Source: Nocardioides sp. Root1257
Lineage (GTDB): Bacteria > Actinomycetota > Actinomycetes > Propionibacteriales > Nocardioidaceae
Direction: 5' to 3'
Assembly: GCF_001425175.1 (NCBI RefSeq)
Contig: NZ_LMDV01000011.1
Coordinates: forward strand, 15,245 to 79,244
Length of the DNA stretch: 64,000 bases
In this document: positions 1 to 7,936 of the stretch, in pieces
How the letters are laid out: the number at the start of each line of letters is the position of its first letter
Numbering within the stretch: position 1 is the first letter of the stretch
Notes under the pieces: generated by a model
Database searches by the model: none
Seen by the model: the letters and a program-made list of their open reading frames with translations, nothing else
What the model was told of the DNA's origin: nothing
Translations under genes and position numbers: made by a program

Positions 1-1
1 C

Positions 2-496
2 GCGACCTACAAGCACTGGCCCGGCAAGACGGTGACCGAGTACGACGACCACCTGTTCTGCCTGCTCACGATGAACCACCACCCGTTGCACCTCGACGTG
101 AACTACGCCGAGGAGACAACGCAGTTCGGCAAGAACGTCGTGGTCGGCAACTACGTCTACTCGATCCTGCTCGGCATGAGCGTCGCCGACATCTCGGGCA
201 AGGCGATCGCCAACCTCGAGGTCGAGTCCCTGCGCCACGTCGCGCCGACCTTCCACGGCGACACGCTGTACGGCGAGACCACCGTGCTCGACAAGTGGGA
301 GTCCACCAGCAAGGACGACCGTGGCGTCGTGCATGTCGAGACCATCGGCTACAACCAGGACGGCACGATCGTGTGCACCTTCCGCCGACTGGTGATGGTC
401 CCGAAGCAGTCCTACCTAGCGGCCCGTGGCGGTGAGCAGCCAGGCCGCCCGGTCCCACGACCCGACAGGAACTGGCCAGGCTCGGCGCCCCGCTGA
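2..496 (+). CDS. MaoC-like acyl-CoA hydratase, 3' part (probable mesaconyl-CoA hydratase)
   Basis: The frame is open from base 2, so the true start lies left of the window and about 164 residues are visible. The segment DDHLFCLLTMNHHPLHLD contains the Asp-(x)n-Asn-x-x-Pro-x-His pattern of R-specific (MaoC/hydratase-2) hotdog hydratases, followed by the usual VGNYVYSILLGM helix. MaoC proteins of this kind hydrate 2-enoyl-CoA substrates. It lies 35 bases upstream of crotonyl-CoA carboxylase/reductase, so mesaconyl-CoA hydratase of the ethylmalonyl-CoA pathway is the likeliest role (inference from context). The last 25 or so residues, rich in Arg and Pro, are not typical of the family. Confidence 0.75.
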   Translation, partial: ATYKHWPGKTVTEYDDHLFCLLTMNHHPLHLDVNYAEETTQFGKNVVVGNYVYSILLGMSVADISGKAIANLEVESLRHVAPTFHGDTLYGETTVLDKWESTSKDDRGVVHVETIGYNQDGTIVCTFRRLVMVPKQSYLAARGGEQPGRPVPRPDRNWPGSAPR

Positions 497-531
497 TCCT
501 CCGATTCCCCAATCATTTGTAGGAGCCGACC

Positions 532-1831
532 GTGCAGCACATCCTCGACGCGATCATGGCGGGCGACACGTCGTCCGCCGACTTCGCCGCTCTCGAGCTT
601 CCCGAGTCCTACCGCGCCGTGACGGTGCACAAGGACGAGGCCGAGATGTTCGCCGACGTCCCCACCAAGGAGAAGGACCCGCGCCAGTCCCTCCACGTCG
701 AGGACGTGGCGCTGCCCGAGCTCGGCCCCGGTGAGGCCTACGTCGCGGTGATGGCCTCGGCCATCAACTACAACACCGTGTGGACCTCGATCTTCGAGCC
801 GGTCTCGACGTTCGGGTTCCTGGAGCGCTACGGGCGCCTGTCCCCGCTCGCGAAGCGCCACGACCTGCCCTACCACGTGGTCGGCTCCGACCTCGCGGGC
901 GTCGTGCTCGCCACCGGCCCCGGTGTCACGAAGTGGCAGCCCGGTGCCGAGGTGGTCGCCCACTGCCTGAGCGTGGAGCTGGAGTCGCCCGACGGGCACA
1001 ACGACACGATGCTCGACCCCGAGCAGCGGATCTGGGGCTTCGAGACCAACTTCGGCGGCCTGGCCCACATCGCCCTGGTCAAGTCCAACCAGCTGATGCC
1101 CAAGCCCGACCACCTCACCTGGGAGGAGGCGGCGTCCCCGGGGCTGGTGAACTGCACGGCGTACCGCCAGCTGGTCTCCAAGAACGGCGGCGACATGAAG
1201 CAGGGCGACAACGTCCTGATCTGGGGCGCCTCGGGCGGCCTGGGCGGCTTCGCGACGCAGTACGCCCTCAACGGCGGCGCCAACCCGGTCTGCGTGGTCT
1301 CCAACGAGGAGAAGGCCGCGATCGCGCGGTCGATGGGCGCGGAGATGATCATCAACCGCTCCGAGGAGGGCTACCGGTTCTGGAAGGACCCGCAGACCCA
1401 GGACCCCAAGGAGTGGAAGCGCTTCGGCGCCAAGATCCGTGAGCTGACCGGCGGCGAGGACATCGACATCGTCTTCGAGCACCCCGGCCGCGAGACCTTC
1501 GGCGCCTCGGTCTACGTCACCCGCAAGGGCGGCACCATCACCACCTGTGCCTCGACCAGCGGCTACATGCACGAGTACGACAACCGCTACCTGTGGATGA
1601 ACCTCAAGCGGATCATCTCCTCGCACTTCGCCAACTACCGCGAGTCGTGGGACCCTCTCGCGCACCTACTCCCTCGACGAGGTCGGCCAGGCCGCGCTCG
1701 ACGTGCACCACAACAAGCACCAGGGCAAGGTCGGCGTCCTCTGCCTCGCCCCCGAGGAGGGCCTCGGCGTCCGCGACCACGAGATGCGCGCCACCCACCT
1801 CGACGCGATCAACCGCTTCCGCGGCGTCTGA
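532..1831 (+). pseudogene. ccr: Crotonyl-CoA carboxylase/reductase, frameshifted by an internal deletion
   Basis: The product would convert crotonyl-CoA, CO2 and NADPH to ethylmalonyl-CoA. Start ATG at 532 (MQHILDAIMAG). The medium-chain dehydrogenase fold is clear, with a GASGGLGGFATQ nucleotide loop near residue 237 and the conserved SGYMHEYDNRYLWM segment. The reading frame is correct up to ESW (about 1650), then changes: the next bases encode the usual TLSRTYSLDE only in another frame, which continues through DVHHNKHQGKVGVLCLAP to a stop at 1829-1831. The family normally has a segment like EANRLIAKGKIHP at this point, so about 38 bases are missing around 1651-1653. Either a real inactivating deletion or an assembly error. 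pntA starts one base after the restored stop. Confidence 0.85.
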
Positions 1832-1832
1832 G

Positions 1833-3359
1833 ATGCGCATCGGCATCGTCCGCGAGGCCAAGCCTGGCGAGACGTTGGTGGGCTCGACCGGCGCCACGGC
1901 CGGTCAGCTGCAGAAGCTGGGGTACGACGTGGTCGTCGAGTCCGGTGCGGGCTCCGGGTCGGACCAGCCCGACGCGGCTTACGCCGCGGCCGGCGTCGCT
2001 CTCGGCAGTGCCGAGGAGGTGTGGTCGAGCGACGTCGTCGTCAAGGTCAACGCCCCGACCGCCGAGGAGATCGGCCGCCTGCGACCTGGGGCTGTGCTGA
2101 TCTCGATGATGGCGCCGGCCCGCAGCCCGGAGCTGGTGGAGGCGCTGGTCGCGGCGAAGGTGACCGCGCTGGCGATGGATGCCGTGCCCCGGATCTCGCG
2201 GGCGCAGTCGATGGACGTGCTGTCCTCGATGGCCAACGTCGCCGGCTACCGTGCCGTGATCGAGGGCGCGCACTCCTTCGGTCGCCAGTTCACCGGCCAG
2301 GTCACCGCGGCGGGCAAGGTGCCGCCGGCCCAGGTCTTCGTGGTCGGAGCCGGGGTCGCCGGCCTGGCCGCGCTCGGCGCCGCCGGCAGCATGGGCGCGA
2401 TCGTGCGGGCCTTCGACGTCCGCCCCGAGGTGGCCGAGCAGGTCGAGTCGATGGGTGCGCAGTTCGTCACGGTGGACATGGAGTCGGAGGTCTCGACCGA
2501 CGGCTACGCCAAGGAGATGACCGAGGCCCAGGCCGCAGCCACCGCGGTCATGTACGACGAGGAGGCGCGCGGGGCCGACATCGTCATCACGACCGCGCTG
2601 ATCCCGGGGCGTCCTGCCCCCAAGCTCATCACCGCCGAAACCATCGCGGGGATGCGGACCGGCTCGGTGATCGTGGACATGGCCGCCGCCAACGGCGGCA
2701 ACACGGAGCTGACCCTCACCGACGAGGTCGTCGTGACCGGCAACGGCGTCACGATCATCGGCTACACGGACCTCCCGGGCCGGCTGGCGGCGCAGACCTC
2801 GCAGCTCTACGGCACCAATGTCGTCAACCTGCTCAAGCTGATGACCCCTGAGAAGGACGGCGTCCTGACACTCGACCTCGAGGACGTCATCGTCCGCGGC
2901 ATCACCGTCGCCCACGACGGCGGGTCACTGTGGCCGCCGCCGCCCGTCCAGGTCTCTGCGGCAGCGGCTTCGGCGGTCGCCGTACCGGAGCCTGTTGCAC
3001 CGAAGCCGCCCCCCGACCCACGTAGCAAGGCGTACGCCGGTGCCGGCCTCGCGGTGCTGTTCCTCCTGGCCGCGACGTACTCACCAGCCGACTTCCTGGG
3101 CCACTTCACCGTCTTCGTCCTGGCGGTCTTCGTGGGCTACTACGTCATCTCGAACGTCGCGCACGCCCTGCACACACCACTCATGAGTGAGACCAACGCG
3201 ATCTCCGGGATCATCCTGGTCGGCGGCATCCTGCAGGTCGGCTCCACCAACCCGGCCATCGCGATCATGGCGACCCTCGCCGTCCTCGTCGCGTCCATCA
3301 ACATCTTCGGCGGGTTCCTGGTGACCCTCCGGATGCTCGAGATGTTCCGGAAGGACTGA
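1833..3359 (+). CDS. pntA: NAD(P) transhydrogenase alpha subunit
   Basis: Proton-translocating transhydrogenase subunit of 508 residues, the same length as the single-chain alpha subunit of enterobacteria, so not split into PntAA/PntAB. The N-terminal two thirds is the NAD(H)-binding domain I (MRIGIVREAKPGE start, VVGAGVAGLAALGAAGSMGA nucleotide fold near residue 170, then FDVRPEVAEQ). After a Pro-rich linker near residue 390 come about four hydrophobic helices (AGLAVLFLLAATY through NIFGGFLVTLRML). The ATG at 1833 follows the restored ccr stop by one base; the longer upstream frame is only the shifted end of ccr. Transcribed with pntB, five bases downstream. It moves hydride between NADH and NADP at the membrane, and could supply the NADPH consumed by the ethylmalonyl-CoA pathway. 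Confidence 0.93.
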   Translation: MRIGIVREAKPGETLVGSTGATAGQLQKLGYDVVVESGAGSGSDQPDAAYAAAGVALGSAEEVWSSDVVVKVNAPTAEEIGRLRPGAVLISMMAPARSPELVEALVAAKVTALAMDAVPRISRAQSMDVLSSMANVAGYRAVIEGAHSFGRQFTGQVTAAGKVPPAQVFVVGAGVAGLAALGAAGSMGAIVRAFDVRPEVAEQVESMGAQFVTVDMESEVSTDGYAKEMTEAQAAATAVMYDEEARGADIVITTALIPGRPAPKLITAETIAGMRTGSVIVDMAAANGGNTELTLTDEVVVTGNGVTIIGYTDLPGRLAAQTSQLYGTNVVNLLKLMTPEKDGVLTLDLEDVIVRGITVAHDGGSLWPPPPVQVSAAAASAVAVPEPVAPKPPPDPRSKAYAGAGLAVLFLLAATYSPADFLGHFTVFVLAVFVGYYVISNVAHALHTPLMSETNAISGIILVGGILQVGSTNPAIAIMATLAVLVASINIFGGFLVTLRMLEMFRKD

Positions 3360-3364
3360 GCGAC

Positions 3365-4873
3365 ATGTCGGACTTCCTGACCTGGGAACACCTCGACGGC
3401 CTGATCCAGGGCCTCTACATCATCGGCGGCGTCCTCTTCATCGGAGCCCTCGCCGGCCTGTCGAAGCACGAGACCGCCAAGTCCGGCAACATCGCCGGCA
3501 TGACCGGCATGGGCCTGGCCCTGGTGGCCACCCTGCTCAAGGCCTCGCAGAACGCCGAGCTCGACAGCGCCGAGAACCTCCGCGGCGTCGGCGTCACCCT
3601 GCTGATCATCCTGCTCGCCATGAGCGCCGGCGGCGCGATCGGCGCCTGGCGGGCCCGCACGGTCGAGATGACCGGCATGCCCGAGCTGGTCGCGATCCTG
3701 CACAGCTTCGTCGGCCTGGCCGCCGTCCTGGTCGGCATCAACTCCTTCCTCGACCCCAACGCCCCGCACACCGGACCCGAGGCGACCATCCACGACGTCG
3801 AGGTCTTCCTCGGCGTCTTCATCGGAGCGGTCACCCTCACCGGCTCGATCGTGGCCAACCTCAAGCTCAGCGGGCGGATGAAGTCCTCGCCGCTGGTGCT
3901 CCCGAAGCGGCACCTGCTCAACCTGCTGGTCCTCCTGGCCTCGCTGGGCCTGCTGTTCTGGTTCATGTCGTACGACGGGTGGACAGATGACGCCATCGCG
4001 CTGGTCCCGCTCCTCGCCATGACCGCGCTGGCGCTCTTCCTCGGCTTCCACCTCGTCGCCGCGATCGGCGGCGGCGACATGCCGGTCGTCGTCTCGATGC
4101 TCAACAGCTACTCCGGCTGGGCCGCAGCCGCCGCCGGCTTCCTGCTCGACAACGACCTGCTCATCATCACCGGATCCCTGGTCGGCTCCTCCGGTGCGAT
4201 CCTCAGCTACATCATGTGCAAGGCCATGAACCGCTCCTTCGTCTCCGTCATCGCCGGCGGCTTCGGCTCCGACGGCGCCGTGTCCGGCGAGGCGCGCGAC
4301 TACGGCGAGCACCGCGAGATCCAGGCCGACGCCGTCGCCGACCTGCTCACCAACGCCTCCTCCGTGGTGATCACCCCCGGCTACGGCATGGCCGTCGCCC
4401 AGGCCCAGTACCCCGTCGCCGAGCTCACCGCCAAGCTCCGCGCGCAGGGCGTCACGGTCCGGTTCGGCATCCACCCGGTCGCCGGGCGCCTGCCCGGACA
4501 TATGAACGTGCTCCTCGCCGAGGCCAAGGTCCCCTACGACATCGTCCTGGAGATGGACGAGATCAACCCCGACCTCTCCGACACCGACGTCGTCCTCGTC
4601 ATCGGCGCCAACGACACCGTCAACCCCGCCGCCCTCGACGAGCCCGACAGCCCCATCGCCGGCATGCCCGTCCTCGAGGTCTGGAAGGCGCGCGAGGTCA
4701 TCGTCTTCAAACGCTCCATGGCCACCGGCTACGCCGGCGTGCAGAACCCCCTCTTCTTCAAGGACAACAGCCAGATGCTCTTCGGCGACGCCAAGGACAA
4801 GGTGCAGGAGATCATCCGCAACCTGCCGGCTCAGGATCGGCTGCCAGGTGGCGCTTCAGCCGGAACGCGTTAG
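3365..4873 (+). CDS. pntB: NAD(P) transhydrogenase beta subunit
   Basis: Membrane subunit carrying the NADP(H)-binding domain III. The first 280 residues are mostly transmembrane helices (GLYIIGGVLFIGALAGL, GVTLLIILLAMSAGGAIG and others). The C-terminal domain shows the family signature GYGMAVAQAQYPVAEL, FGIHPVAGRLPGHMNVLLAE, GANDTVNPAA and FKRSMATGYAGVQNPLFF. At 502 residues it is about 40 longer than the enterobacterial protein; the final 14 residues after VQEIIRNL are unlike the family and run into degenerate DNA, so the original 3' end may have been lost in the rearrangement just downstream. It acts with PntA in the cytoplasmic membrane. Confidence 0.93.
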   Translation: MSDFLTWEHLDGLIQGLYIIGGVLFIGALAGLSKHETAKSGNIAGMTGMGLALVATLLKASQNAELDSAENLRGVGVTLLIILLAMSAGGAIGAWRARTVEMTGMPELVAILHSFVGLAAVLVGINSFLDPNAPHTGPEATIHDVEVFLGVFIGAVTLTGSIVANLKLSGRMKSSPLVLPKRHLLNLLVLLASLGLLFWFMSYDGWTDDAIALVPLLAMTALALFLGFHLVAAIGGGDMPVVVSMLNSYSGWAAAAAGFLLDNDLLIITGSLVGSSGAILSYIMCKAMNRSFVSVIAGGFGSDGAVSGEARDYGEHREIQADAVADLLTNASSVVITPGYGMAVAQAQYPVAELTAKLRAQGVTVRFGIHPVAGRLPGHMNVLLAEAKVPYDIVLEMDEINPDLSDTDVVLVIGANDTVNPAALDEPDSPIAGMPVLEVWKAREVIVFKRSMATGYAGVQNPLFFKDNSQMLFGDAKDKVQEIIRNLPAQDRLPGGASAGTR

Positions 4874-4901
4874 CGGACGACTCTGGGCGCAGGGTCAAGC
4901 G

Positions 4902-5235
4902 GTGGTCCTTCAGCGTGTGACCACGCAGCTTGTGAGCGATCTGTCGGGAAACGACATCGTCGATGGCAACGGGAGTCGATAGAGTTTCGTACCGTGTGGC
5001 GACGTAATCAATTGACCTGACGGTCAAGGAAGCGACTGGCTTCCACAAGGCGATCGCGGTGTACTTCGGCCACGCCACGAAGACCGGTGGGCGTCGCAAT
5101 AGTGTCGGCGCCGGATCCAAGAGCGACTACTGCGCCAAAGATGTTCGGGTGTGGGCGAAGGCTCAGGGCATCGGCGTTGCGGACCGCGGTCGGATTCCGG
5201 GTGACGTCGTGGCGCGGTGGAACACTGCCAACTGA
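4902..5235 (+). pseudogene. Decayed Lsr2-like nucleoid protein gene
   Basis: Two pieces in different frames together resemble actinobacterial Lsr2, a histone-like DNA-bridging protein. The first, from a GTG at 4902, reads VTTQLVSDLSGNDIVDGNG and is cut by a TAG at 4980-4982. The second, from about 5008, reads SIDLTVKEATGFHKAI and ends with the Lsr2 C-terminal DNA-binding domain (VRVWAKAQGIGVADRGRIP) and a TGA at 5233-5235. The RGR motif that inserts into AT-rich minor grooves is intact. A stop plus a frameshift near 5005 mean no full protein can be made, though a short C-terminal fragment might be translated. It lies directly against the altered end of pntB. Confidence 0.8.
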
Positions 5236-5372
5236 TCAGAGTCAGCTCCCTTCGAGGGCGGACGTCGATCCGACACTCTTAACCTGCCTTCAACACCGAG
5301 TGTTCTCGTCGAGCGCGAACCCTGCATGGATCTGTGCGTCCGGGTGCATCGGCTCAGCCTGGCTTGTCAATC

Positions 5373-5782
5373 TCAGCACATGAATCTGGCAAAGTAGTCC
5401 GAGAGTTCATTGATGGCATCGAGGGGGAGGACGTGTCCGACGAACTGGTCCGGACGCACGACTACGACTGCGCCCGCTCGTCGATCGATTCCACGGCTTT
5501 GAAAGATGTCTAGGGCCGCCGGGGTGAATACCTTTTCATAATCATGCAAGTTGTATGTGCCCTTCTGTGGGAAGAGCACACTCGGCAGATCCGTTGGGTC
5601 AACACTGGTGTGGTGTTGCTGAAGAATTGCACGGAGATCAAAGACCGCATCGGGATCAGAACCTGTCGGCGTGAAGCGTCGGATTGGTGAGCGTCTGGGG
5701 TTTGGAGTGCATCACAGAGGCCACGCAGTCGTGACGACGGGTCGCGGACGTCGCGATGGTCGGCAAAGGCGCACATCAACAA
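5373..5782 (-). pseudogene. C-terminal fragment of a phenol 2-monooxygenase-like flavoprotein
   Basis: The reverse strand encodes the last ~135 residues of the same family as the intact gene at 11976-13880. Shared blocks include CAFADHRDVRDPSSRLRG, DLPSVLFPQKGTYNLHDYEK and VVVVRPDQFVGHVLPLDAIN, matching the thioredoxin-like C-terminal domain. The frame changes after CDALQTPDA (about 5700), so the fragment is also frameshifted. Everything upstream, including the FAD and substrate domains, is missing; at about 5782 the DNA switches to a livM-type gene on the other strand. The fragment is visibly less GC-rich than the intact paralogue. No function is expected. Confidence 0.85.
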
Positions 5783-5784
5783 CG

Positions 5785-6312
5785 GGGCGAATGCTCGTCG
5801 CGGTTAGGTCGAACGAGCGAGCCGCTTCCTCAGTCGGAGTCCGAGTGGCACCGACCAAGCTGTTTGCGTTTGTGGTGTCGTCCTTCATTGCAGGTCTTGG
5901 CGGCGCCTTGTTGGCGTACCAACAGGGGACTGTCTCGGCATTGTCGTTTTCTGCATTGACGTCACTGAGTCTTCTCGCCGTCGCGTATGTGGCCGGCATT
6001 GGCAGAATCGCCGGGGCGGTGATCGCCGGTTTGATGTTTGCGCCAGACGGGCTGTTTGTGTCGTTTCTCGACAAAACCTTCGATATCGGCCAGTACCAGA
6101 CGATCGTGGCCGGTCTCGCACTCGCTGTAACTGCCATTCAGAATCCAGACGGTGTGGCGAGCGAGGTGGCGGGCGAAAAGGGGATCGCTCCAAGGTTCGC
6201 ACGCCTCCGCGATCCGTTCCTTCCGAGTCGTTGGATTGGCCCAAGTGAACGGCCAACCGCGACAGCAGACGCTTCTAGCTCGGTCAGTGGCGGGGCTGCA
6301 CATACCAGATAG
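5785..6312 (+). pseudogene. C-terminal fragment of a branched-chain amino acid ABC permease (LivM type)
   Basis: From about 5785 the + frame reads MLVAVRSNERAASSVGVRV, then AFVVSSFIAGLGGALLAYQQ and LLAVAYVAGIGRIAGAVIAG, the cytoplasmic EAA-like loop and last helices of LivM-type permeases that import branched-chain amino acids or, in actinobacteria, often aromatic acids. The first ~200 residues are missing and no plausible start with a ribosome site exists. The join to the monooxygenase fragment is abrupt. The C-terminal extension after NPDGVASEVAGEK is poorly conserved. I read this as an inert remnant. Confidence 0.82.
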
Positions 6313-6481
6313 CAGCGCCGACAGAACGTGACCTGTCTGCTGGAGATCCCAATATGACGTCCACATGCCACGAGAACACGGGCGACATCGCGACCCGCCG
6401 ACAAGCGGACCTCATGTGTGGCACGTTCTCCAACTCAACAGCGCACGGACTTTCGGCGGACGTAACGGCGCGGACCCCCGA

Positions 6482-6554
6482 GCGGTCGAAGATAGTCGTG
6501 CCGAGGCACGGGTGGCTGACCTTGACACCGGTGCGGCCGAGAGCGGTACTCCAT
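6482..6554 (-). pseudogene. N-terminal remnant of an aldo/keto reductase
   Basis: Just downstream of the cupin gene, on the same strand, an ATG at 6554 starts MEYR; with a one-base or two-base frame correction it continues LGRTGVKVSHPCLGTTIF, the usual N-terminus of aldo/keto reductases (YRxLGxTGxxVSxxxLGT). After about 25 residues the similarity stops. It appears to be what is left of a third gene in the regulator-cupin-reductase operon, truncated by the rearrangement that made the neighbouring fragments. Confidence 0.6.
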
Positions 6555-6561
6555 CTCAGCC

Positions 6562-6954
6562 TCACGTCGCAGCCGTAGCGGCGGCGTACTCGTCGTCGGT
6601 GACGTGGTCGCCCCACGTGGCGTCGTCGTCCTCCCACATGGCGAGGTGCGCCATGAAGTGGTCGGGCAGGGCCCCGTGCCAGTGCTCCTCGCCTGGCGGC
6701 GTGTGCACCGTGTCGCCCGGTCGCATCACGATGACCTGGTCGCGTGTGGCGACGATGCCGATGCCCTCGGTCACGTGCAGGGTCTGGCCGAGACTGTGGC
6801 TGTGCCAGGCGGTGCGGGCACACGGAGTGAAGCGCACGGTGTTGACGCGCATCCTCGACTCTCCCTCTCCTCGGGCGATGACGTCGAAGTAGACGTTGCC
6901 CGTGAAGAGCTCGACGGGTCCTTGTGTAGTGGGCTGCTGGGTCAGGAGTTCCAC
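6562..6954 (-). CDS. Cupin-domain protein
   Basis: Small 130-residue single-cupin protein. The two cupin motifs are visible: the HSHSLGQTLHVTEG stretch (G(X)nHXH(X)nE type) near residue 54 and the MRPGDTVHTPPGEEHWHGA stretch near residue 78, supplying metal-binding His residues. Related small cupins include carboxymuconolactone-decarboxylase partners and mandelonitrile-lyase-like proteins; I cannot name the substrate. GTG start at 6954 with a GAGGAA ribosome site, overlapping the end of the XRE regulator by 13 bases, so the two are co-translated. An aldo/keto reductase remnant follows. Confidence 0.75.
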   Translation of the reverse strand: MELLTQQPTTQGPVELFTGNVYFDVIARGEGESRMRVNTVRFTPCARTAWHSHSLGQTLHVTEGIGIVATRDQVIVMRPGDTVHTPPGEEHWHGALPDHFMAHLAMWEDDDATWGDHVTDDEYAAATAAT

Positions 6955-7841
6955 GTTTCCTCGTTCTGTGGGGTGCTGGTGACGGGTTGGCGAGCGCTCC
7001 AGCTGGCGAGCAGGTTGAGAGCGTCGGCCGAAGGTGAGTCGGGCGGGGCGGTGTAGATGTTGATGCGCTGTCCGGGGTCGCCGGGCAGCTCGAACGCCTC
7101 GAAGTCCAGCTCGAGGTCGCCGACGAGCGGGTGATGGAACTTCTTGCGACCGGTGCGGTGGTAGCGGACGTCGTGGGAGGCCCAGCGCCGACGGAAGTCC
7201 TCACTCCGGGTCGACAGTTCGCCGACGAGCTCGGACAGGTCCTTGTCGTACGGGTCGCGGCCGGCCTCGGCTCGCAGGAACGCAACGCAGTCGTTGAGGG
7301 CCTTGTCGTAGTCGACAAAGAACTCGGATGCGACCGGGTCCAAGAACAGGAAGCGGGCGCTGTTGGGGAGCCCCTTGGAGTCGGCCTGCTCGTAGAGAGG
7401 GCTGTAGAGCGCTCGCCCCAGATCGTTGGCGGCGAGGATGTCGAAACGGCCGTTGCGCATGTACGCCGGCATCGGCATCTGGTCGAGGATGCGCTGGATC
7501 GAGGGACGCACCCGCTTCTTCGCGGCTACCCGCCGCGGGCCGGTGCCCTTGGACGGAGAGCCCAGGATTCGGGCCAGTCGGAAGAGGTGGTCGCGCTCGG
7601 CCTCGTCGAGCTGAAGGGCGTGGACCAACCCGTCGAGCACTCCCTCCGACACGCTGCCGACGGTGCCGCGCTCCAGGCGGGTGTAGTACTCGACACTGAT
7701 CCCGGCGAGCAGCGCCACCTCCTCGCGCCGCAGGCCGGTGACCCGCCGATTCACGCCGTAGACAGGAAGACCTGCTTGCTCAGGGGTGATCTTGGCTCGG
7801 CGCGTGGTGAGGAACTCACGGATGTCGTCCTTGGCGGCCAT
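6942..7841 (-). CDS. XRE-family regulator with MmyB-like ligand domain
   Basis: 299 residues from an ATG at 7841 (a GTG three codons upstream is possible). The N-terminal helix-turn-helix carries the actinobacterial signature GVNRRVTGLRREEVALLAG followed by ISVEYYTRLERG. The remainder, with LNDCVAFLRAEAGRDPYD and RWASHDVRYHRTGRKKFHHP, matches the MmyB-like domain that binds a small, possibly lipid-like, ligand. Such genes usually repress a divergent oxidoreductase or pump operon, and here the divergent neighbour is an MFS exporter plus dehydrogenases. It is followed by the overlapping cupin gene. Confidence 0.85.
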   Translation of the reverse strand: MAAKDDIREFLTTRRAKITPEQAGLPVYGVNRRVTGLRREEVALLAGISVEYYTRLERGTVGSVSEGVLDGLVHALQLDEAERDHLFRLARILGSPSKGTGPRRVAAKKRVRPSIQRILDQMPMPAYMRNGRFDILAANDLGRALYSPLYEQADSKGLPNSARFLFLDPVASEFFVDYDKALNDCVAFLRAEAGRDPYDKDLSELVGELSTRSEDFRRRWASHDVRYHRTGRKKFHHPLVGDLELDFEAFELPGDPGQRINIYTAPPDSPSADALNLLASWSARQPVTSTPQNEETWNS

Positions 7842-7863
7842 GCTTTCCACGGTACGGCGGTTG

Positions 7864-7887
7864 CTGACTTGTGGGAGTCCCTGTCAG
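7864..7887. promoter_or_regulatory. Divergent promoter region with CTGAC-N14-GTCAG inverted repeat
   Basis: The 95-base gap between the XRE regulator and the MFS gene must hold both promoters. It contains CTGAC at 7864-7868 and its complement GTCAG at 7883-7887, enclosing a GGGAGTCCC centre. This is a plausible binding site for the adjacent regulator, but the arms are short and the assignment is inference. Confidence 0.35.
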
Positions 7888-7936
7888 TACCCCTATCAAC
7901 GGTGCCTGTTGCGAGCGGTAGAAGAAGCGTTGTCTG

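Noticed and set aside
4812..5120. 102-codon reverse frame after pntB
   Set aside because: It is antisense to the Lsr2 remnant and to the pntB end, with no family similarity that I can see.
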